This document shows positions 27,547 through 35,967 of a stretch of DNA of 64,000 nucleotides, one piece after another. The DNA is from Lysinibacillus contaminans. Lineage in GTDB: Bacteria; Bacillota; Bacilli; Bacillales_A; Planococcaceae. The stretch spans positions 2,418,001 through 2,482,000 of the forward strand of contig NZ_LGRV01000003.1 in assembly GCF_001278945.1 (NCBI RefSeq), written 5' to 3'. The notes beneath the pieces are model-generated. The model ran no database searches. It was given only the letters and a program-made list of their open reading frames with translations, and was not told the origin of the DNA. Position 1 is the first letter of the stretch; every line of letters starts with the position of its first letter. Both the position numbers and the translations under genes were made by a program.

Positions 27547-27590
27547 CCACTTTAGTAAATAATGTACCACATCCCCCCACTTTCCTCCAC
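27547..27590 (-). promoter_or_regulatory. phased MraZ-type boxes upstream of mraZ
   Basis: On the minus strand GTGG occurs at 27587-27590, 27577-27580, 27567-27570 and 27547-27550, with one 10-nt step skipped at 27557. Three copies are preceded by AA (AAGTGG, AAAGTGG, AAAGTGG) and one by AT. This matches the 10-nt direct-repeat MraZ boxes described in mollicutes and resembles the spaced TGGG repeats of E. coli. Confidence 0.7.
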
Positions 27591-27680
27591 TTATTTTAAA
27601 AAAAACTTGACATTTTTATAATTAATGTGTGAATAGACCTTTAGCAAATTATTTGATATGTGATAAATGGCATAAAAAAA

Positions 27681-27704
27681 GAGCCACTCTTAATAGAGTA
27701 GCTC
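27681..27704 (-). terminator. terminator after bshC
   Basis: The stem GAGCTACTC / GAGTGGCTC (one mismatch) is followed on the minus strand by a run of seven T. It separates bshC from mraZ. Confidence 0.85.
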
Positions 27705-27791
27705 CCTTTCCATCATGACAATCGATATCCATTATCAAATTTATATATTACATTATGATTCAATTAGGTATTTACACTCATTTTATTACCA

Positions 27792-29408
27792 TTACAAAAA
27801 AAGTAAATAGTGGTGATTTCCGATGTCATACGGTTTTTCTAACATTTCAGCAATTAAACTAGGTCCAAACTCATTCATAAACTGGTATGGATTATAAGAA
27901 CGCTCTTGGAACGAGTCATTTGGATATAGTTCGTTTTGCAATATCATAAACTTACGGATGGTTGCTTCATGTTTCGTAAGTACTGTTTGTTCAATTTTTT
28001 GCTGCAAATAATTAAATTGCTTTAAATGATTTTCTTTATTTTTCATGATGATTTTATCTAACGGAATTTGTTGCGATTCTAAATGCGCTTCAAGCTCCTC
28101 GAATTTTTCACTAATTAGTTGTTGCATTGTCTGAATTTGGCGATTCGCTTCTTCGTCTTGCACAGCAGCCATAAACTGTTCTTTTAATTGCATCGCTTTG
28201 CCATCCCAAACATCCTCGACTGATAAATCATATTCTTTCAGTAGTTGTTCTACCTGTCTAGTAATTAGCGTTATGTGAAGTCGTGGTGCAAAAATCGGCA
28301 TTTGTAAGCCCAGTACAGAAAAAGCCTCTTTTAGCGTTGCCCAATAGGCAAGCTCTCCTGGCCCACCAACAAAGGCTAGTACCGGTAATGTCATTTCCTG
28401 CATTAATGGCCTTGTGATCACATTATTACTCAACTGTTCGGGATGAATTTCAGCAATTTCCAATAACGCTTCTCTCGATAGCTTTATATTTGCTGCTAAA
28501 TTCACAAATTGATCATGTCGTCGTTCTAGTAAATGGCGTTCACCATCTTTTACATAAAATAGATTGGCAGCTTCACTTGTAGAAAAAATCGGCGTCCCAT
28601 ATCCTGCTTTATCGAATGCTTGTTCTTGCACTGTTACAGCCTGAGCAATTTCTTCGTTATTCCGAATAATATGCGTAAAGTTTTGGCTTTCATATTGTCG
28701 GAATTTCGTATCAGCGGCATCAATCATCAGTAAACCCTCGTGTTTGAACAAATGATTCATTAAACGAGCAAAGAAATCGGTAAACGTATCACTCTCTCTC
28801 AATGCATCTCGCAAATGTTTTCTGATTCCTTCAGTATAAGCTGTTTCCCCAAAATCTTTCACAACTGTATTCATAAATTGAGTCATCGCTTCTTGATTTA
28901 AAGCTGTTGATGAGGCCATTGTTTTACGTTTTGAACGCTCACCATACGCACGTTTTCTAACACTCGTTCCACTTATTGTGTATGTGTGATTAATTTCTTC
29001 TAAATCATGATCTTCTCCTGCAATCCAAAAAATCGGTACGACTGGTCTCTGAAGTTTTGCACTTTGCTCTTTCGCTAACGCAATAACTGAAATCGCCTTA
29101 TTTACAGAGTATAGAGGACCTGTTAAAACTCCCGCCTGCTGTCCACCAACAACAACAAGTGCACCTTGCTCTAATTGTTTTAAATGCTCATTTATTTTAT
29201 CCGATATACCTAACGGCTCCATAAATTGACGAATAATCGTCGTTAACTCAGTTTGGTCCTTCATCTGCTGTTCTAAATATGCCGCTCGCTTTTTAAATGA
29301 CCCGTCACTATATTCGTACTCAAAAAATGTATGAATGGCAGTGTTTGGCGACCAATAGTCTGCTAGCACACGATTTCGCACAGGTATTTGGATTGACTCC
29401 TGTTTCAT
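27792..29408 (-). CDS. bshC: bacillithiol biosynthesis cysteine-adding enzyme BshC
   Basis: Ligates cysteine to glucosaminyl-malate in the last step of bacillithiol synthesis. The 538-residue length is typical. Conserved stretches include VVGGQQAGVLTGPLYSVNKA, PVVPIFWIAGEDHDLEEIN and FVGGPGELAYWATLKEAF, and there is a long coiled coil at about 400-490. It starts at ATG 29408 behind AGGAG and lies upstream of mraZ, as in Bacillus. Confidence 0.96.
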   Translation of the reverse strand: MKQESIQIPVRNRVLADYWSPNTAIHTFFEYEYSDGSFKKRAAYLEQQMKDQTELTTIIRQFMEPLGISDKINEHLKQLEQGALVVVGGQQAGVLTGPLYSVNKAISVIALAKEQSAKLQRPVVPIFWIAGEDHDLEEINHTYTISGTSVRKRAYGERSKRKTMASSTALNQEAMTQFMNTVVKDFGETAYTEGIRKHLRDALRESDTFTDFFARLMNHLFKHEGLLMIDAADTKFRQYESQNFTHIIRNNEEIAQAVTVQEQAFDKAGYGTPIFSTSEAANLFYVKDGERHLLERRHDQFVNLAANIKLSREALLEIAEIHPEQLSNNVITRPLMQEMTLPVLAFVGGPGELAYWATLKEAFSVLGLQMPIFAPRLHITLITRQVEQLLKEYDLSVEDVWDGKAMQLKEQFMAAVQDEEANRQIQTMQQLISEKFEELEAHLESQQIPLDKIIMKNKENHLKQFNYLQQKIEQTVLTKHEATIRKFMILQNELYPNDSFQERSYNPYQFMNEFGPSLIAEMLEKPYDIGNHHYLLFL

Positions 29409-29510
29409 TTAACATAAACTCCTCTACTCACTAAATCATCTAATTCGATATTTACACTCTATTAATTCTATTATTTTAACGCTTTCTTCAACAACATGAA
29501 AAGAAAATGC

Positions 29511-29906
29511 TTATATGTCCTGTAAATATTCTACAAGGGATTGAATTATTCCCACTACACAAATAATAATATACGCTGCACTTAATAATAAAAATAAAAA
29601 GCGCCAAATTTTTCGTAATAATGCTTTAACTTCAATCTCTTTTTTTGTTCGCCAGTCTACATATGTAAAAATCATCGCCATAAAGACTGCTACTATTACT
29701 ACAAATACACCAACATTTACTTGCCATACTGCACCGATTGCAAGTGGTACTGAAAAAAATAAAAAAAATGTCGTCACATCCGATGCGGCTCCGAATGCAT
29801 GCGTTCCTTTAATCTTTATTTTCCGCCCTATGAAAAAAACAAGCACAAAAATAAGCACAGGACAAAAAATCATTATACTAATAAGGATATGTAAAAATTC
29901 TTTCAA
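29511..29906 (-). CDS. DUF3397 family membrane protein
   Basis: A 131-residue protein with four predicted membrane segments (about 4-25, 43-60, 65-85, 103-128). The sequence KIKGTHAFGAASDVTTFFLFFSVP matches the DUF3397 pattern of Bacilli, usually found next to panE and bshC. Function unknown. Translation likely begins at TTG 29906, overlapping the panE stop by 4 nt (TTGA). Confidence 0.75.
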   Translation of the reverse strand: MKEFLHILISIMIFCPVLIFVLVFFIGRKIKIKGTHAFGAASDVTTFFLFFSVPLAIGAVWQVNVGVFVVIVAVFMAMIFTYVDWRTKKEIEVKALLRKIWRFLFLLLSAAYIIICVVGIIQSLVEYLQDI

Positions 29907-30805
29907 TTCCGTTCACCACTCTCCTCAATTGCTAGTACTTGATGATAGAATGTGCGCAAAGTCGGTAATGTGTGCCCATTATTTAAAGCCTTTCGTAAAA
30001 CCGCACCTACAATCGTGTCGATTTCACTTTTTCTCCCATTTAAACGATCTGCTAGCATTGACGACGTATTAGCTGCCGTTTTTTCACATAACGCAACAAC
30101 ATCAGAAAATGGCACGGTAGATTCAAGGCCCGGAAAAGCATCTATTAACTCTTTATATAAAGTCTGCACTAACAAAAACGTCTGCTTATTCGTTAATAGC
30201 TCTCCATTTTTCACTTGCAAAATGGAAGTTAACGGGTTTATTAAACTATTTAACACCGCCTTTTCAAACAGCATTCGCTCTGCATTTTGCGCTAATGTAA
30301 TTGGAAAAGCAGGATTAACCATTTGCTGAAGCCTTAAGAAAAGTGTCTTGTCTCCGCGAGCAATTGCAATTTTGCACATACCTTGTCCTCTATGTAAGAC
30401 CGTCGTATTATTTTCCACTTGCGCACCAAACGCAATAGAACTAAAAGCAATCGTCTCTTGTTGTAATTTTAGGGCCTCCTCATAATGCGCTAAACCATTT
30501 TGCATAAATAGTAACGGGATGTCCTTCGGTAACGCTGACAGTTCCTCATAAATCGTATGTAATTGACCGTATTTAACAGCGATTACGGCTAAATTTTGAT
30601 GAGGTAATGTACTTAAACTAGTTGTCGCAACAACTTTACTTCGCGTCTTTGTACCATCAAAATTGACTCGTCTCAAACCTACTTTATTTAATTCCTGTGC
30701 CTGTTCTGGTCTTCTAACAGCTACCGTCACATGTATACCAGCCTCCGCTAAAAAACTTGTCGTCAGCATACCGACAGCACCCGCTCCTATAACAACCACA
30801 TTCAA
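29903..30805 (-). CDS. panE: ketopantoate reductase family protein
   Basis: Reduces 2-dehydropantoate to pantoate with NADPH in the coenzyme A pathway. The 300-residue protein starts with the Rossmann motif NVVVIGAGAVGMLTTSFLA and has a C-terminal helical domain with EKAVLNSLINPLTSILQV, including the conserved Lys/Asn. The likely start is TTG 30805 behind GGGGAG; the frame extends to 30844, but that part lies in a hairpin. Known homologues in this position (B. subtilis ylbQ) are the panE candidate, although specificity is not proven from sequence. Confidence 0.85.
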   Translation of the reverse strand: MNVVVIGAGAVGMLTTSFLAEAGIHVTVAVRRPEQAQELNKVGLRRVNFDGTKTRSKVVATTSLSTLPHQNLAVIAVKYGQLHTIYEELSALPKDIPLLFMQNGLAHYEEALKLQQETIAFSSIAFGAQVENNTTVLHRGQGMCKIAIARGDKTLFLRLQQMVNPAFPITLAQNAERMLFEKAVLNSLINPLTSILQVKNGELLTNKQTFLLVQTLYKELIDAFPGLESTVPFSDVVALCEKTAANTSSMLADRLNGRKSEIDTIVGAVLRKALNNGHTLPTLRTFYHQVLAIEESGERN

Positions 30806-30832
30806 AAAATCTCCCCGCTTTCTTATGCGCAA

Positions 30833-30860
30833 AAGGCCTGCCAACTAGATGGCAGACCTT
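30833..30860 (-). terminator. hairpin upstream of panE
   Basis: An 11-bp stem (AAGGCCTGCCA / TGGCAGACCTT, one mismatch) with a 6-nt loop, followed on the minus strand by TTTTGC. It probably ends rsfA transcription, but the T run is short, so partial read-through or a leader role for panE is possible. Confidence 0.55.
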
Positions 30861-31039
30861 CGCAGGTGTTTTTATTATACAGGATTTACGAGATGTTTTC
30901 GATACAGTAACGGGATTTGTTTCAGTTCTAAATATGCGAAATCAGTACTAGAATCGCAAAAGATCGACCTACATAAAAATATCATCGACCTTATTTTAGA
31001 TATCCTTACTTAGTCCCTTTTTGCTTTCTTTCCAAACCA

Positions 31040-31417
31040 CTAATCTTTCATTAGTGAATACCCCTGTTGTAACCATTTCACTAACTTTTCGTGTTCATTT
31101 TGTAATTCTCGATGCTGCACCTCAAGACTTTGATAGGCCTCAGTTAATTCATCAAAACTTGTCAACGCTAACTTCAAATGACTACGCATCGATTGTTGTG
31201 GTTGATTGCGCACAGCGGATAACGACTGGCTATATTGTCCACGCAATGTTTTATTCCAACGAAAACCACACGCCTGCTTCGTTCGTCCAAGTTCTTCCGC
31301 AGCTAATTCAAATGCCTCTAACTGTGTTTTACCATTTTGCACATTATGCAACACGATTTCCGCTAATCTTTCATCGTCATCCTTCGTCCATTGATCTTTT
31401 CTTTTTTTAAGTTCCAT
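31040..31417 (-). CDS. RsfA-family prespore transcription regulator (YlbO-like)
   Basis: A 125-residue protein. The N-terminal 60 residues form a Myb/SANT-like helix-turn-helix (WTKDDDERLAEIVLHNVQNG, FELAAEELGRTKQACGFRWN), as in RsfA and YlbO, which modulate sigma-F-dependent genes in the forespore. A C-terminal coiled coil (about 85-115) ends the protein. It occupies the ylbO position between rpmF and panE. Whether it acts as RsfA or YlbO cannot be decided from sequence. Confidence 0.85.
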   Translation of the reverse strand: MELKKRKDQWTKDDDERLAEIVLHNVQNGKTQLEAFELAAEELGRTKQACGFRWNKTLRGQYSQSLSAVRNQPQQSMRSHLKLALTSFDELTEAYQSLEVQHRELQNEHEKLVKWLQQGYSLMKD

Positions 31418-31486
31418 AATCTATCACCCTCGCATTTTTTACTACTATATGCTTTGGCGAACAAAATAGAATCATTCTACGAAAAA

Positions 31487-31523
31487 AGGCAATGATTATT
31501 GTAAGTTACAATAATCATTGCCT
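31487..31523 (-). terminator. 18-bp perfect palindromic terminator after the enoyl-CoA hydratase gene
   Basis: Arms 31487-31504 and 31506-31523 are perfectly complementary around a single centre base. On the minus strand six T follow. The stem is far longer than needed for termination. Confidence 0.85.
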
Positions 31524-31557
31524 ATAAAATATGGCTCTATACCAAAATATGCACTTT

Positions 31558-31588
31558 CAGAAGAATCCCTTCCCACGGGATTCTTCTG
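31558..31588. repeat. 12-bp inverted repeat
   Basis: CAGAAGAATCCC / GGGATTCTTCTG with a 7-nt spacer, in the 3' region of the enoyl-CoA hydratase transcript. There is no T run on either side, so it is not a classical terminator. Confidence 0.8.
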
Positions 31589-31645
31589 CTCTAAACAATA
31601 CTCCTATTAGAATCAAGTACAAATTACGATAAAGAACCTAAAATA

Positions 31646-32413
31646 TTATTTATTATTGTTCTTCGTTAAGAAATTTTTGACCGCCTGATGATGCGCTTCA
31701 CTTTCCCAAAGTTTTGCGCATGTACGCACCTCTTCCATCACACGCTCGTACATATTACGCTCACGCCATTTACGAAGTTCAATTTCCTTATATGCTTTAT
31801 GCACAGACGGATGGATTTTACGCATATGCTCAGTAAAATCATCTAACGCTTCTTCTTTTGAACCTTCAAAGACACGCATTGCCCAGCCAATTTCATATAG
31901 TAAATCCGCTGGGTACCTCTTCGCATCCACAAGCATCTTCATCGCACGGTCGTGACGTAAGCCCCTTTCGAACAAGTAGGTACCGCCACCCCAGCCACTC
32001 GTAATAGCTAGAGTACCTTGAATAAAGCCGCATTTCGCATGGCTCGCAACCAAACGAAAATCACAAGCTGTCGCAATCTCACAACCTCCACCTACTGCCG
32101 TTCCGTTTATCAGTGCAACCGTTGGTACTGGTAAAGTAGCTAGATCATATAAAATTTTCCCCATCTTACTAAGCATAACGAATGCTTCATCTTCCGTTTC
32201 AAGCGAATGAAATTCTGATAAATCGCCACCTGAACAAAATGATTTCTCACCCGCTCCTGTTACAACTAAAAAACGCACATCATTATGTGCATGAATATAT
32301 GTAATTACTTCTTGTAAACCATTCATTACTTCATTGTTTACAGCATTATGTTTTTCTTCTCGATTAATCGTAAACGTAATGATGCCATCTTCATTGTCAA
32401 TTATATAAGCCAT
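31646..32413 (-). CDS. enoyl-CoA hydratase/isomerase family protein
   Basis: A 255-residue crotonase-fold protein. The oxyanion-hole segments are EKHNAVNNEVMNGL / GEKSFCSGGDLSEF (N-terminal) and NGTAVGGGCEIATACDFRL (about 105-123). The residues after IQGTLAITSGWGG differ from the Glu-rich site of classical hydratases, so the exact reaction (hydration, isomerisation, decarboxylation) is uncertain. It starts at ATG 32413 behind AAAGGGGGAG and is flanked by terminators, so it is probably monocistronic. Confidence 0.85.
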   Translation of the reverse strand: MAYIIDNEDGIITFTINREEKHNAVNNEVMNGLQEVITYIHAHNDVRFLVVTGAGEKSFCSGGDLSEFHSLETEDEAFVMLSKMGKILYDLATLPVPTVALINGTAVGGGCEIATACDFRLVASHAKCGFIQGTLAITSGWGGGTYLFERGLRHDRAMKMLVDAKRYPADLLYEIGWAMRVFEGSKEEALDDFTEHMRKIHPSVHKAYKEIELRKWRERNMYERVMEEVRTCAKLWESEAHHQAVKNFLTKNNNK

Positions 32414-32518
32414 TCCTACTCCCCCTTTGTTTTATACAGTAAATTGTATCATACAACTATTATCGCACTATATATTTTTTCGTTATTAACGCAAAATTCC
32501 GTCATATTAAAGCATAAA

Positions 32519-32559
32519 AAAAGGCTAGTAGAGAGCCATGGTCTCTCTACTAGCCTTTT
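32519..32559 (-). terminator. terminator after rpmF
   Basis: The stem AAAAGGCTAGTAGAGAG / CTCTCTACTAGCCTTTT with a 7-nt loop, followed by further T on the minus strand. Confidence 0.93.
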
Positions 32560-32577
32560 AAGTGAGCAAACACTGAA

Positions 32578-32751
32578 TTATTTGCTTACTACTTCTTTAC
32601 CTTTGTACTGTCCGCAAGCTTTGCAAACACGGTGTGATAGTTTAGCTTCACCACAGTTAGGGCAAGCTACCATACCAGGTACAGATAGTTTGAAATGCGT
32701 ACGACGCTTTCTTTTTGCAGTTTTAGAAGTTCTTCTAAATGGTACAGCCAT
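32578..32751 (-). CDS. rpmF: 50S ribosomal protein L32
   Basis: A 57-residue ribosomal protein with the start [10 protein letters not shown], a basic stretch (KRKRRTHFK) and a zinc ribbon (CPNC ... CKAC). The ATG 32751 follows AAGGAGGTG; three more upstream codons in frame are not used. All four ribbon cysteines are present, so this is the zinc-containing form. It is co-transcribed with yceD, 24 nt upstream, from a consensus promoter. Confidence 0.98.
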   Translation of the reverse strand: MAVPFRRTSKTAKRKRRTHFKLSVPGMVACPNCGEAKLSHRVCKACGQYKGKEVVSK

Positions 32752-32775
32752 TGATGGCACCTCCTTACAGATCGT

Positions 32776-33309
32776 TTATTCGTCTGTTTGATCAAAATAC
32801 TTAGCTAAAGCAGCCAGTCTTGGATCCAATTTTGGTTCGTCAGCTTTTTTGTGAAGTGCTACGTCTTCATCCGTTGCGTAAGTCCAGTTTTTGCCACCAT
32901 GCACTTGTCCTTCGGTATTCTCTTTGAATACTTGCATTGGCACCTCAAGAAGAATTAACTCCTCAAGAACTGGCTTCATGTCGATAACATCACCATCAAG
33001 ATAGTGAATATCACCGTCATCTTCCCCTCGTTTTTCTTCATCAACCCAGCTGAATATTTCAACTGTTTCGATTTCGATAGGAAACTCAACATCTTCCCAC
33101 GTGCGTGCACATGGAAGTGTTAACGTGGCTGTCACTGTCAACTGACAAGTCATTTGCGATGCACCAAAAGTACATAGCCCTTTTACATGAACGGGCGAAA
33201 TCGCACGAATATCCTGGTTTCGCTCCATCACTTCGTCCAACTGTACATAGGCATCAATTGGCATTCCGTCTTGGCGGTATTTAGATAATTGATGAATTGA
33301 CCATTTCAT
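32776..33309 (-). CDS. yceD: YceD family (DUF177) protein
   Basis: A 177-residue protein: MKWSIHQLSKYRQ at the N-terminus, the CxxC-like pair of DUF177 (LCTFGASQMTCQLTVTATLTLPCAR), and ALAKYFDQTDE at the end. The family is almost always found before rpmF and has been linked to 23S rRNA accumulation; the mechanism is not settled. The ATG 33309 follows GAGGTGA. The long frame upstream of it overlaps the promoter and is not coding. Confidence 0.93.
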   Translation of the reverse strand: MKWSIHQLSKYRQDGMPIDAYVQLDEVMERNQDIRAISPVHVKGLCTFGASQMTCQLTVTATLTLPCARTWEDVEFPIEIETVEIFSWVDEEKRGEDDGDIHYLDGDVIDMKPVLEELILLEVPMQVFKENTEGQVHGGKNWTYATDEDVALHKKADEPKLDPRLAALAKYFDQTDE

Positions 33310-33339
33310 TCGTTTAATCACCTCGAGACAACACTGTTG

Positions 33340-33368
33340 ATTATATATTGTGTGAAAATAGATGTCAA
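33340..33368 (-). promoter_or_regulatory. consensus sigma-A promoter for yceD-rpmF
   Basis: On the minus strand a perfect TTGACA (33363-33368), a 17-nt spacer and a perfect TATAAT (33340-33345). It is back to back with the tmcAL promoter; the two -35 boxes are 9 nt apart. Confidence 0.93.
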
Positions 33369-33377
33369 GATAATTTC

Positions 33378-33406
33378 TTGTCACCACTTGAAAACCCGCT
33401 TATAAT
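33378..33406 (+). promoter_or_regulatory. sigma-A promoter for tmcAL
   Basis: TTGTCA (33378-33383), a 17-nt spacer and TATAAT (33401-33406), leaving a leader of about 80 nt before the ATG. Confidence 0.8.
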
Positions 33407-33495
33407 TAGACATATTATCAATTACACGTCAGCGTAATACGTCCAGATTCTACCCACAAAACATTTGGTGAATACATTTAAAGGAGGTTTAAGTT

Positions 33496-34710
33496 ATGCA
33501 AGCAGTCGGCATTGTTGTTGAATATAATCCATTTCATAATGGACATGCTTATCATTTAGAACAGGCAAAACAAGCAGCAAAAGCAGATATCGTCATTGCC
33601 GTAATGAGTGGTTCATTTTTACAGCGTGGTGAACCTGCCATGGTTGATAAATGGACACGCACACAAATGGCACTCGCTAGCGGTGTCGATATTGTCATAG
33701 AGCTACCATATGTCTATAGTACCGCATCAGCTACTGATTTCGCAAAGGGGGCGATTTCTCTTCTTACAGCTATTCGCTGTGATTCCTTTGTCTTTGGCAG
33801 TGAGGATGGTTCTGTTCAACCTTTTTTAAATACATACCATCTCATTAAACAGCACCGAGACGAATACGACTCGCTTGTTAGATCAAGCTTACAAACTGGA
33901 GCAAGTTTTCCGAAAAGTCTTCATTACGCCTATGAACAGCTTACTCAAAATCATCCTGCAACATACATTGATTTAGCACAACCAAATAATATTTTAGGCT
34001 TCCATTATATAGAAGCCGCCGACAGAATAGGTAGCCCCATCCAGCCACTAACGATTCCACGAGTAGCAGCTGGCTATCATGACGATTTAAAAGAGGGAGC
34101 TTCCATTGCCAGTGCAACAGGTATACGTAAGGAACTCGCTGAAACGGGTTCATTGGAAGGTGTTAAAAATGTATTACCAGAATCTTCTTATGAATATTTA
34201 TGCAATTGGCATGAACAGCATACACGATTTGCCAGTTGGGAGTCCTTTTGGCCACTCCTGCAATTTACAATTATTCGTCATTCACCAAACGAATTAACAC
34301 GTTACGCTGAAGTGACAGAAGGTATCGAGCACGCCCTTTTGAAAGCTGCTAAAACAAGCGATACATTCAAAACTTTTATGGAAAAGATAAAATCCAAACG
34401 CTATACGTGGACACGATTACAACGGATGCTTACTCATATTTATACAGGTTTTACAAAGGAGCAATTGCATTCATTTGATACACCAACGACAATTCGCTTA
34501 CTTGGTATGACAGCACAAGGACAGCACTATTTGGGAAGACATAAAAAAGAATTCACATTACCACTTGTTAGCCGTGTTGCCGCGACCGAAGATAAAATGC
34601 TTGCTATCGACCTTCACGTTGCGGAAATTTATAATTTTAGCGTTGAGTCAAGTGGTTCTTCACATAAACTCCCAAAAGACTATCAAACACCACCAATTCG
34701 TTTTAAATAA
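33496..34710 (+). CDS. tmcAL: tRNA(Met) cytidine acetate ligase TmcAL (YlbM)
   Basis: Forms N4-acetylcytidine at the wobble position of elongator tRNA-Met from acetate and ATP. The 404-residue protein starts with the nucleotidyltransferase motif VEYNPFHNGHAYHLEQAK (HxGH) and has MSGSFLQRGEPA and VFGSEDG. The ATG 33496 follows AAAGGAGG. It is divergent from yceD and convergent with ylbL across a shared terminator. Confidence 0.96.
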   Translation: MQAVGIVVEYNPFHNGHAYHLEQAKQAAKADIVIAVMSGSFLQRGEPAMVDKWTRTQMALASGVDIVIELPYVYSTASATDFAKGAISLLTAIRCDSFVFGSEDGSVQPFLNTYHLIKQHRDEYDSLVRSSLQTGASFPKSLHYAYEQLTQNHPATYIDLAQPNNILGFHYIEAADRIGSPIQPLTIPRVAAGYHDDLKEGASIASATGIRKELAETGSLEGVKNVLPESSYEYLCNWHEQHTRFASWESFWPLLQFTIIRHSPNELTRYAEVTEGIEHALLKAAKTSDTFKTFMEKIKSKRYTWTRLQRMLTHIYTGFTKEQLHSFDTPTTIRLLGMTAQGQHYLGRHKKEFTLPLVSRVAATEDKMLAIDLHVAEIYNFSVESSGSSHKLPKDYQTPPIRFK

Positions 34711-34760
34711 TTAGATAAGTGAGCTTTTGTATATTTCCAACAATACCCTTTTACCGAAAT

Positions 34761-34807
34761 AAAAAAATGGTGCACTACATGACTCCATGCAGTGCGCCAT
34801 TTTTTTA
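34761..34807. terminator. bidirectional terminator between tmcAL and ylbL
   Basis: A long stem (AAAAAAATGGTGCACTACATG / CATGCAGTGCGCCATTTTTTT, two mismatches or wobbles) with A and T tracts on both sides. It overlaps the last codon of ylbL. Confidence 0.9.
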
Positions 34808-35851
34808 TTTTGGTTCCAATTTTTCTAAATAGTTAATCGCATCATCAATGTTTTTCACAGGGACTATTTTCATTTTCGTGCCAATGTCTTCGGCTGTTTT
34901 AACCGCCGTTGCATAATTCGATTCTAACTCAGGATACTTCACCTTTAGTTCAGGCGAAATTTCGTCTTCTGGGGCAAAGAAAATCTCCATGCCATCGCGG
35001 TCAGCCGCAATGACTTTATAGTCAATTCCGCCGATGCGACCAACTTTACCATCTATATTCATTTCACCAGTACCCGCAATCTTATAGCCCTTAGTTAAAT
35101 CCTCAGGTAATAACTGATTTAAAATTTCAAGTGTGAACATTAAACCAGCTGACGGTCCACCAATATCTTCTGTTCTCATGGACACTTCTGGTGTTGTTTC
35201 AATTGTTTTACTTTCTGCATACGTAATCCCTAAACCAGCACGTTTTTCTTCAGTACCTGGAATTTCTTTTAACGTAAGCGTTTCTTCCTGTTGTTTTTTA
35301 TTGCGTACAAATTGTATTTTTACTTCATCATCAATTCGCTTCTTTTTTAACAGTTCTACAAGCATTGCTTGATTTTCAATTTTTTGTCCATCAACTTTGA
35401 CAATTTCATCACCAGCTTTTAAAATACCGTCTGATGAGCCACCATCAAGAACATTTAATACAAAAACTCCTTCAAATTTAACATCAACATCTAGCCCAGC
35501 TTTCTTGAAGGCTACGTATTTTGCATTAAACTGTGAATCTGACATGAGCTTTAATTGGCGAACATTATATTCTTCATTATCCTCTAACGGATTCCTCACT
35601 TGGTTGATATCCATTAATTTTTGGTACTTTTGAGTTTTTGCCCATAAATACGTCACAGGTGTTGCTTGTTGCATCGCAACAGTCATCAGGCTCAACGACC
35701 CTTCATCATCTTTATCACCATCTGCAACGGTTACAAATTCGCTGACCTCGTAGGCACTTCCTGGTTTCATAATATATGCGTCTATTCGATACAACGATAA
35801 AAAAGCAATCAATAATAAAAACACAACATATAAACTAATTTTTTTCTTCAT
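34805..35851 (-). CDS. ylbL: PDZ and Lon-like serine protease YlbL
   Basis: A 348-residue membrane-anchored protease. An N-terminal anchor (about 4-22) is followed by a PDZ domain (about 120-200, VFVLNVLDGGSSDGILKAGDEIVKVDGQKI) and a Lon-type S16 domain. The catalytic Ser is in GGPSAGLMF and the Lys in GGIDYKVIAA. The start is ATG 35851 with AGGGGGTG upstream. In streptococci the relative SepM processes a peptide pheromone; in B. subtilis YlbL works with CtpA against the checkpoint inhibitor YneA. Substrates here are unknown. Confidence 0.94.
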   Translation of the reverse strand: MKKKISLYVVFLLLIAFLSLYRIDAYIMKPGSAYEVSEFVTVADGDKDDEGSLSLMTVAMQQATPVTYLWAKTQKYQKLMDINQVRNPLEDNEEYNVRQLKLMSDSQFNAKYVAFKKAGLDVDVKFEGVFVLNVLDGGSSDGILKAGDEIVKVDGQKIENQAMLVELLKKKRIDDEVKIQFVRNKKQQEETLTLKEIPGTEEKRAGLGITYAESKTIETTPEVSMRTEDIGGPSAGLMFTLEILNQLLPEDLTKGYKIAGTGEMNIDGKVGRIGGIDYKVIAADRDGMEIFFAPEDEISPELKVKYPELESNYATAVKTAEDIGTKMKIVPVKNIDDAINYLEKLEPK

Positions 35852-35967
35852 AATTAAAGGCACCCCCTAGACGCAATCAAATCATTTGTTCATTGTTCTC
35901 ACCTTTTACACATATATTGATTTTAGCATTTGCCTATGTGAATGACAAAAAGTTGAAACGAGATGAT

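Noticed and set aside
31021..31410. 129-codon plus-strand open frame opposite rsfA
   Set aside because: Almost exactly mirrors the RsfA-family gene, which has a clear domain and ribosome site; the antisense frame has neither.
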